Assembly (NCBI GenBank): GCA_965656535.1
Contig: CBFHKX010000004.1
Location: 62,001 to 126,000, forward strand
From: Lishizhenia sp965656535
GTDB taxonomy: Bacteria; Bacteroidota; Bacteroidia; Flavobacteriales_D; Crocinitomicaceae
DNA: 64,000 nt
Direction: 5' to 3'
In this document: one piece after another, positions 50,724-60,900 of the stretch
Layout: every line of letters begins with the position of its first letter
Position numbering within the stretch: the first letter of the stretch is position 1
Position numbers and translations under genes: made by a program
The notes under the pieces: generated by a model
The model's database searches: none
What the model was told of the DNA's origin: nothing
Seen by the model: only the letters and a program-made list of their open reading frames with translations

Positions 50724-51698
50724 ATGAGAGCATTAGTTTATGATTATCCCAGTCAGTTAAAGAAGAGTATTGAAATTTCTAAAACATATAAATTAGATTT
50801 AGCAGCAAAAATCAATAATGTGTTGATCTGTGGTTTAGGTGGTTCTGGTATGGGCGGAGAATTAGTTAAAGAGTGCATTCGTCCTTTGATTACAGTACCA
50901 CTTGAGGTTTGTCATAGCTATAATTTACCAAATTATGTAAATAAGAATACATTAGTTATTGTTTGTTCATATTCTGGCGAAACTGAAGAAACCTTATCGG
51001 CCCTCAAGGAATCTAAAGATAAAAATGCTCAAGTTGTAGGTATTACTACTGGCGGTAAATTAAAGGATAGCTTAAAAACTAATGCTACAGTTATTATTCC
51101 TGGAGGACTGCCTCCAAGAGCAGCTTTAGCTTATCCTTTAGTTCAATTGTTGGAAATTTTAAGGCAAGCCAAATTAATAGACGGAGAATTACAAAAGAGT
51201 GCAGAATCATATATTCCGACATTAATTGAGGAGCAACCAAATATAGTAAAGGTGGCCGAGCAAGCTTTAGACTTTTCAGCATCAAAAAAAATATTTTTTT
51301 ATGCCGAGGACAAGTTCAAGCCTTTATTGGTTAGAGCATGTCAACAGATTAACGAAAATAGTAAAGATTTGGCCTTCTACAATGTGGTACCAGAGATGAA
51401 TCATAACGAGATTTTAGCTTGGGAAAATAATCCGAATTTATATTCAGTTATCATGCTCAGAAGTAAGTTAGAATATCCTAGAAATACTATTCGGTTGAAT
51501 GTTACTAAAGAAATTATAGAACAAAATACTCCTGTTTTTGAAATTTCGGCAAAAGGAGATTCTTTTATAGAACAGCTGTTATATCTTATTCATTTGGTAG
51601 ATTTTATTTCATTATTCAAAGCTGAAAGACTGCAAATAGATGCTGGTGAAATTAAAGAAATTGATTATTTGAAAAATGTACTCAGTACGTCACGCTAA
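50724..51698 (+). CDS. Bifunctional phosphoglucose/phosphomannose isomerase (SIS domains)
   Basis: 324 residues of the compact PGI/PMI type, with two SIS domains. NVLICGLGGSGMGGELVKECI (about 31-51) and IVCSYSGETEETLSALK (about 78-94) give the first sugar-phosphate-binding domain; GLPPRAALAYPLVQLLEIL, FYNVVPEMNHNEILAWE (catalytic Glu/His region) and the C-terminal LIHLVDFISLFKAE complete the second. It interconverts glucose-6-P, fructose-6-P and mannose-6-P, linking the cluster's glucose-6-phosphate to glycolysis/gluconeogenesis. It stands alone, divergent from the glycan operon. Confidence 0.93.
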   Translation: MRALVYDYPSQLKKSIEISKTYKLDLAAKINNVLICGLGGSGMGGELVKECIRPLITVPLEVCHSYNLPNYVNKNTLVIVCSYSGETEETLSALKESKDKNAQVVGITTGGKLKDSLKTNATVIIPGGLPPRAALAYPLVQLLEILRQAKLIDGELQKSAESYIPTLIEEQPNIVKVAEQALDFSASKKIFFYAEDKFKPLLVRACQQINENSKDLAFYNVVPEMNHNEILAWENNPNLYSVIMLRSKLEYPRNTIRLNVTKEIIEQNTPVFEISAKGDSFIEQLLYLIHLVDFISLFKAERLQIDAGEIKEIDYLKNVLSTSR

Positions 51699-51895
51699 TG
51701 CATGCAAGAAGAATTTAAAATATTTAGATGGTTAAGTTTAAATTCCATTTTTTCAGTAGAAAGAAGTTTTTTTTAAAAATAAAAAATAGTTTTAGTTAAA
51801 CAGAGTCTATAAACCATTCATAAGCTTTAAGTTAAAATTGGTCGAATATCAAGTTTTTAAACATGCAAGTGTTTAAATTTTTTTTATTGATTCTT

Positions 51896-51903
51896 TATCT
51901 TTG
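51896..51903 (+). promoter_or_regulatory. -7 element upstream of the giant surface protein
   Basis: TATCTTTG is an exact TAnnTTTG match, 36 bases before the ATG at 51940. The -33 region (51873-51875, TTA) is only partial. Confidence 0.5.
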
Positions 51904-51939
51904 TCTTGAATAGTTTTATTACCACCGAGACTCCACCTA

Positions 51940-54900
51940 ATGAATAGGCTAATTTTTACTTTTTTTATTCTTACAAGTTTTTGCTCATTCGCCTGCTCTG
52001 ATTTGTTAATTGATGCGGGTGAAGACCAGCAAGTTTGTCAAAATGATACTGTGGTTTTAGGTGCTAATCCTAGCGCCCAATGGTTGGGCTCTGGAAATCC
52101 AACGTTGAACTTTCAATGGTTTGATGAAAACAATAGTTTAATTGATAGTATCAGTAATCCTTCGGTTGTAGTTACGGAACCTCAAACTTTTATGTTGGTT
52201 GTTGATGACGGAAACGGTTGTTCGGATACAGCATATGTAAATTTCACAACTTATATCTCAGGCATAACGCTTTCTATGAATGGTTTTGGTGGACCTGGAT
52301 ATAGCACTACAACAATAAATGGAGAAATTGTTTACAGGTATTGTAGTACTAATTTATTAGATGGAGGTTTTCAATTTGAAGACGATAGTCTGTTCACTTA
52401 TCCAATTGGAACTAGCATGTCTGCTGTTTGGGGTGATGGAGATACAAACACATATGTATTCGATGGAATGGCTCAAATTATGAGTCACATTTACGCTGTA
52501 GGAAATTACGATTTTCAATACACCGTTAACCTACCAAACGGTTGTTCATACACAGAAGTATTTACGGTTTTTGTTGGTTCTAGTCCGCCCGCATTAACGG
52601 TTTCAGGAACGGGTACGGCCTTCTGTGTTCCCGGGCTTTATGACATAAATATATCTGCTTCTTCAAGTCCGCCAAATACACAATATGTAATTAGCGTAAA
52701 TGATGGTACGGATTCAACCTTTAATGGTTTGCCTTCTAATCCTTTTGTTTTTCAACATCTTTTTACAAATTCTTCTTGTGGTGTAACTTCAATAATTAAC
52801 GGACAATCATATCCAAATCAATATAGTATTACTGTTACCAGTTCTAACGCATGTAATACGAACGGTACATTTGCTGCTTTCGGGCCAATTGTGGTTTCAG
52901 AAGAAACAGAAGCTTTGTTTACAGCGTCTGATACTGAAGTTTGTGTAGATCATGTGGTTTCTTTTACCGATATTACAGAGCCTGGACTTAATGTTTTTAC
53001 AACTTCATGTGATAGTTCTAACAGTTTCTATTGGGAAATATCTCCTAACGCCAATTACACTATGCAACCAGGTAGTCAATTAGGTTCTGATGCAGGAAGT
53101 AGTAACTTCTATTTCTGGCAAAACGGTTCAGAACAACTAGATGTCTCGTTTGATGCGCCCGGTATTTATGATATTACACTTTTTAGTGCTAACGGTTGCG
53201 GAATAGATTCTATGACACAACAAATATGTGTGTTGCCTCAGCCTACAGTAGATTTTTCAATAAGTGATAGTCTTTTTTGTACGGCACAAGTCGTTAATGT
53301 TGACAATAATTCGAGTGGAAATGGCTGTGGTTATTCTTTTGAGTCAACTTGGGATATTGATTACATAAATGATTTAAATTGCTCTCCAAATACTGGTTTT
53401 TTCTATATAAATAATACCAACAATACATCTTTAGAGCCAGAAATCGATTTTGTTGGACCCGGATTTTATGCAGTTAACCTAACAGTTGGATATCCCGGAA
53501 ATATAGCAGGATGTTTAAATCCTGAACAAACAGATACTATTCAGGTAAATGCGCCACCAGAAATAAATGTAATAACTTCTAACGATACTATTTGTGAGGG
53601 AGAAAATATTTCTTTTACAGCTTCTGTCAATAATTGTTATGATTTTTCTACAGTTTACAACTGGAATTTCGGTGGAGGTTCTGATGTTTTAGTTTCAGGA
53701 TTGAATAGTTTAGACCCTACAGTTACATACAGCACTTCTGGTGTATTTTCATATGGCTTACAAGCTTCAAATTCTTGCGGTGTAGTAAATATCGTTGATT
53801 CGGTAATTGTAAATCAGGATGTACTGGTTGATGCTGGTCAGAACCAATCTACGTGTCTGAATTCAGAAGTAACTATATCAGGGTCAATTACTGGACCGAT
53901 TTCTTCTGGAATATGGACTGCAGATGTACCTGGAGGTTCATTTGACGATCCATTTTCTTTAAGTACTACGTATACTCCTCCAACAAATTATATTGGTCAA
54001 ATTAGTTTAAGTCTAACTTCTGATGATCCGGCAGGTGCTTGTTTACCTTCTTCAGATAATTTAGTACTTACAGTTAGTGACGCAGCGCAAATTACAGCCA
54101 TGCCTGATTTAACTATATGCGAAAATGAGAGTGTTTCTTTATCCGCATCAATACAAGGTGCAGCATCTTTAGCTTTTTGGTCAGATAATAATAGTTCAGG
54201 ACAATTTAGTAATCAAGATCAAGTTTTGGGTACTGCAAACTATAGTGTTCCTAGTGGTTTGACTCAGGTTTGGCTTTACGTTCAAACAGATGTTCCATCG
54301 GCAGAATGTCCGGCTGCCATAGATTCAGTTTTAATTTCGATAATCGATTTACCTATCATTAATCCACTTTCAAATCAAACTGTATGCAATGGAGAATTAA
54401 CCCAATTCGTAGCTTTTAGTGGTACAGGTACTCAATATAGTTGGCAAAATACAGATGCTTCTATAGGATTAGGAAGTAATGGAGTAGGAGATATCGCTGG
54501 CTTTATGGCCAACAATTTAGGTCAATCTACCCTAATTTCTTCAGTAACTGTTACCCCAGAGTATGTTGTTGGAGGACTAACCTGTGCAGGTACACCCACA
54601 ACATTTGATTATATCCTTAATCCTACTCCTAATTTAGCTCCTGTTTCTGATCAAACACTTTGTTCTGGTGAGGTTTCTACTCAGGTTGATTTTACAAGTT
54701 TACAGGGTGCTTCTTACTCTTGGACAAATAGCAATACGCAGTCTGGTTTACAAGCTGCAGGATCTGGATCACTGCTTCCCTTTACATCAGCTAATTCTAC
54801 GCAACAACCAATTTCTTCTGCTATTTCGGTTACTCCATCTCTATCGGGTTGTGTAGGAAGTACGCTCAATTTTACCATTACCGTAAACCCAATTCCGGTA

Positions 54901-57900
54901 GTAGATCCAATAAGTTCAATTGATACTTGTTCAGATCTTCTGGTTAATATTCCTTTCAGTGGTTCTGGAACTGCTTATAACTGGACAAATGATAATAGTT
55001 CGATAGGACTTACGTCTTCAGGTTCTGGAGATATTTCATTTACGACAAGTAATAGTGGAGTTCAGTCTTTATTTTCAACTATTTCAGTTGAGCCTGTGTT
55101 CACAAGTAATTCGGTTTCATGTGCTGGAAATATTGAAACATTTACTCTTTCGGTTCAGCCTATACCGTATGTAAATAGTTTAGTTGATCAGGAGCTTTGT
55201 AATAATGAACAGACACAATTGGTATCGTTTAGTTCAGCTGTTTCTGGAACAAGTTTTACTTGGTCAAACAGTAATACACAAATAGGATTATCTTCTAACG
55301 GAACAATTGAAATACCTTCATTCACTGCAATAAATTCCTCCAACTCAACTTTAAGTAGTACAGTAACGGTGAGTCCAACGGCAAACGGTTGTGTTGGACC
55401 AGATAGTTCTTTTCAATTTATTGTAAATCCAACTCCAACAATAAGCAATAATCTACTTTCGGATACGCTTTGTTCAGGAGATTTAAGTAACGAAGTAATT
55501 TGGAGTTCAAATGTTTTAGGTACTACTTATAGTTGGACAGCTGCTGTAACTACAGGAACCTTAACAGGAGCTAATCTAAGTGGTACAGGTAATTTACCCC
55601 AAATGAATTTGGTGAACTCAGGCACATCTCCGGCAGTATTAGTGTATACGGTAACACCCGAATTTAATGGCTGTTTTGGTCAAGCGATTACTTATGAACG
55701 CGTAGTTAATCCTGTACCTGTTTTATCACCAATTGCATCTCAAGATATTTGCGGAGGAATTGCATTTACAACCCCAGCATTTCTTTCATCGGTTTCTAAT
55801 ACAACATATAGTTGGAGTTTAGATCAACCTTCTGCTGTACCATCAACTTTAACTGGATATCCAGTAAATGGAGTAGGAGCTTTGCAGGGACAAATTATCA
55901 ATAATAGCGGAAGCGTAGCGTACACATTAAATTACAATATACTTCCAGATGCTGCGGGTTGTGTTGGAGTGGTAGAGGAATTTTCTTTAACGGTAAATCC
56001 AGCTCCCGTAGTACAATTTGATATTCCGGATCAGGTTATCTGTTCAGGAGATGCAACGAATCTAGTTACGCTTACTTCATCTACACCAGGCGCAACCTTT
56101 GATTGGACAGTTACTTCTCAACCATCAAGTATTACAGGCGTTAGCACAACTCAGGGTACAACGAGTATTCCTGCTATGACATTATCTAACGGCTTATCCA
56201 GCGTAGAAACATTGGTTATTACTGCAACGGCAACAACTTCTGGAGGTTCTGCTTGTCCGGGTGCACCAACTGATTATACTATAAACATTAACCCAACCCC
56301 AACGATTAACAATGTTTCAAATCAAACCGTATGTAATGGGGCGTTAACACAAGCCGTAGTTTTTAGTGGTACAGGTACTCAATACAGTTGGCAAAATGCC
56401 GATGCTACTATTGGATTAGGAAGTAATGGATTAGGAGATATTGCATCATTTTCAGCAATAAATACAGGACAATCTGTTTTAAACTCATCTGTAACTGTTA
56501 CGCCAGAGTATGTTGCTGGAAGTTTAACGTGTTCAGGTACACCAATTAGTTTTGATTATATCATTAATCCTACACCTGTCGTGAATGCGCAGAGTAATAT
56601 CGAATTATGTGATGGAGAGCAAACTGTTCCAATTAATTTTTCAGGTACAGGAACGAATTACTCATGGACTACCACTAATTCTTCTATTGGTATTTCGTTG
56701 TCAGGATCTAGTTTTATTGACCCATTTGTAGCTCAAAACGTAACAAACCAAACACAAACTTCTACCGTTTCGGTTACACCAGAAGCAAATGGCTGTTTCG
56801 GTTTAGTAAGTACATTTGATTTTATAGTTTACCAAGAAACAATGGTAGATTTTATTAGTGACACAGTTTACTGTGCTGGAGAACAAGTTGCACTCTTCAA
56901 TATTTCTGGATCAGGAACGTCATATACATGGGTTAATGATAATCCAGCAATCGGTTTAGCATCGTCTGGTGCGGGAAATTTACCTTCGTTTACTGCTTTG
57001 AATAGTACAAACTCTCCTTTAGATGCCTTTATTACTATAACACCTCAGTTTAATGGAAATGGAATTAATTGTGAGGGAGTTTCGCGCATTTTTAAAATAA
57101 CGGTTAATCCAACACCTGTACTGAATTCAGTTGTAGACCAAACGATTTGTAATGGTGCTTCAACTCAACCTGTCCAGTTTACAGGAGTGAATACTTCCGA
57201 TTTTGAGTGGTCAAATTCAAACGTTAGTATTGGTTTAGGCTTAAATGGAACTGGTAATATTTCGTCTTTTAGTGCCGTAAATTCAACTGCGATTCAACAA
57301 GTTGCAACCATTTTAGTTTCTCCGGTTCTAGATCTTAATGGTAAAACGTGTGTTGGACAAGATGAATCGTTTTCATTTATTGTAAATCCAAGTCCAAGTG
57401 TTACACCCATTGCAGATTTAGTTTACTGTGATGGCGATTTTATTCCAACAATAGCAATATCAGGTAATGCAACTTCTTTTGATTGGGTAGCGGGTACGAT
57501 TGAAACAGGCGTACAAAATTCGGGTTCAGGTAACGTTTCTTCTTTCACCGCATTGAATAACAGTAGTCAGCCAGTATCTGATTTAATTACAATTACACCA
57601 AACTTTAATAGTTCAGGGTTAACTTGTCCGGGTGTTACTTCTTCTTTCTCGATAACTGTAAATCCATCACCTCAGGTAAATCCAATTAGTAGTGAGGTTT
57701 TGTGTGCCAACAGCAGTACTAATGCTGTGCTTTTTTCCGGCAACGCTACAAGTTTTTCTTGGGCGAATACGAATGATCAAATTGGTTTAGGACTCAATGG
57801 TACAGGAGATATACCGTCTTTTACAGTAACTAATCTTACTCAAACACCACTTGTTTCACAAATTACAGTAATACCTGAATATACAAGTAGCAGTTTAACC

Positions 57901-60900
57901 TGTTCTGGAAGTCCTGAAACCTACACAATAGAGGTTTTACCCGAAGTAACTATAAACCCTATTTCTGATATAACAGAATGTTCAGATGTAAATGTCGGAC
58001 CGATTTCATTTTTAGGTACAGCAACAGACTATGCATGGACGAGCTCAAATACAACGATAGGACTACCTTCAAATGGTAGTGGAAATATTCCAGTTTTCTC
58101 TTATTCAAATCAAACTTCATCCACGGCTGTCTCAACAATAGCTGTTACACCTTCGTATACATCGTCAGCACTTACCTGTGTGGGGCAAACAGAAAACTTT
58201 GATATTGCATTCTTACCCTTACCGACAGTAAATGCGATTAATGACTCAACCTACTGTAATGGAGAGTCGTCTGCTTCTCTTTTTTTTACGGGTGTAGCTA
58301 CTCAATTCAATTGGGTTAATGATAATAATCAAATAGGATTATCTTCTTCAGGAACCAATACAATAAATACCTTCACAACTATTAATAGTGGAAATGTTCC
58401 AAACAATGCTTTAATTTCTGTTACCCCAATTTATACAGACAACAACCTTACTTGTTTAGGAAGTGCTGAAGAATTCTCAATAACCGTTAATCCGGCACCT
58501 AGTATTGATCCAATTAGCGATATTGTTATTTGTAACCAAGAACAACTAGCTTCTGTCGTTATTACTGGTACAGCAACTAATTTCGAATGGATAAATGATA
58601 ATCCTTCAATTGGTTTGCCTGGTTCAGGTAACGGAAATATAACTTCATTTACGGCTGTAAATAATTCAACTGTTCCTGTTAGTGCTAACTTTAACGTGTC
58701 TTCTTCCTTTAATTCGAATGGAGCACTCTGTTCTGGAGCAATAGAAACATTTACCATCACTGTAAATCCCACTCCGGTGGTAAGTCCTATTTCAGATCAG
58801 GTAATTTGTTCAGGAGCGAGTTCTTTGCCGGTTAACTTTATGGGTACAGCTAGTGCCTATAATTGGTCAAATAATACGCCTTCTATCGGATTACCTGTAA
58901 GTGGTACAGGAGATATTTCTTCTTTTACTACAATAAATGCAGGAAGTACAAATGTAACAGGTGTAATAACCGTTACACCAACAGCTTTGCAGTGCGATGG
59001 TTTACCAGAATCATTCTCGTATACAATTAATTCAATTCCAACGTTAGATCCTTTATCTTCCGTAGAGCTTTGTGCAGGAGAAATACAATCAGCTTTACAA
59101 CCATCAGGGTCATATTCTACATTAAATTGGGTAAATAATAATACTACAATTGGTCTACCAAACTCTGGAAATACAATTATACCTTCTTTTACGGTTGTAA
59201 ATAACTCTAATTCAACTGTTAATAGTGCACTTGTTACGTTAACACCTTTAAATACTAACTTGGGTGTTCAATGTGCTGGTACTTCTCAAGATTTGGCCAT
59301 AAATGTAAATCCAATTCCGCAAAATGACATTTTAACAGATGTTGAAGTGTGTAACGGTCTTAATACTCCTTTAATTAGTTTCAGTGGTTCTGGTACGTAT
59401 TATGAATGGTCAAATAATAATACGACCATAGGATTAAACGCCAATGGAACAGGAGATATTTTTCCATTTTCAGGACTAAATAATCAGAATACGGATAATA
59501 TTTCTACACTTTCCATAACGCCTGTCTATCAATCTAACTCTGGGTTAATATGTGAAGGAAGTAGTGATGATTTTCAAATTATTGTTCACCCTTCTCCAGC
59601 GCTTTCAAATTTAGTAGATACAGCAACTTGTAATAATGATGTACTGAATATACCACTCTCCACAACTATTCCGGCTTCTGTTAGTTGGATTGCTACAGAT
59701 AATGCAGCTGTTTCAGGTGAAAGCATATTTACTCAAAATACAGCTTTAATAGACAATACATTATCCAACAATTCGCCTAATATTGAGGTAGTGAATTACG
59801 AAATAAATAGTAGTTCTATTCCTTTTGGTTGTCCGGGATCAACTGAATTTCTAGATGTAAGTATTATTCCTGATGTGATGATGACAAGTACTACGAATAT
59901 TGAAATTTGTAGTGGAGTTGCAGCTTCGGTTTTTCTAACTGCAAATGTACCTTCTACATTTACATGGTTTGCAACTGATAATCCAAATGTAACGGGAGAA
60001 TCTGCAGTGGTGTCAAATGGTAATTTGATTAATGATATTCTCATTAATACCTCAACTGTTCCTCAAATTGTGGTGTATAGCGTACTGCCAACATCTGTAC
60101 AAGGTGCATGTGCAGGGCCTGCTCAAACGGTAACAGTAATCGTAAATCCGCCAGTAGAGCTAATTAGTCCGACTTTTACAGAAATCTGTTCTGGGGAGAA
60201 CGTAAATCTTAATTTAGTTGCAAATTCAAATGTTAACTTTAATTGGTTTGCTCAAAGTTCTGTACCAGTAACCGGTGAAAGTATTGCTGTGCAAACTGGT
60301 AATGTTGTAAATGATCAACTTGTTAATACAACCACGCAAGCTGAGTCTGTTTTTTACACGGTGGCTGCAACCACTCAAACCAATGGATGTTCTAGTCCTA
60401 GCACCAACATAGAGGTTTTGGTTAATCCTCTTCCTGTTGTTCAGCCATTTACAGCTCAAATATGCTCAAATGAAAGCTTGTCTATTTCTTTAAGTGCTTC
60501 TAGTCCATCTACTTTTGAATGGTTTGCCTTGGATAATCAATCTATTTTCGGCGAGTCGCAAACGTCTCAATTTACATCATTGGTTAATGATCAATTAGAG
60601 AATACAAGCGCGGTCAATCAAACGGTTACTTACCTTGTTCAAGCAACTTCGGCTAAAGGGTGTGTTGGTCCTGTGTCAAATCACACAATTACTGTGTATC
60701 CTACTCCTAGCGTAGATTTTACTGTTTTAAATCCAGTTCTTTGTGATAATTTACCCATTCTATTTCAAAACAATTCGGATGTCGGACTAGATTTTTTATG
60801 GGACTTTGGGGATTTGAATTCATCAACTGCTTTTGAACCAAATTACACCTATAATAATTTTGGAACATTTGGTGTTACACTAACGGGTACAAATCCATTA

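Larger units (their letters stand above)
54345..59590 (+). repeat. Tandem array of about nineteen ~92-residue repeat units
   Basis: Within the giant gene, units of roughly 275-280 bases, each with one CxG near the start and one CxG near the end and conserved Trp. Most are well diverged at DNA level. Confidence 0.85.

Noticed and set aside
54345..59590. Regular repeats considered as a CRISPR array
   Set aside because: Units are ~275 bases, diverged, and coding in one continuous frame.
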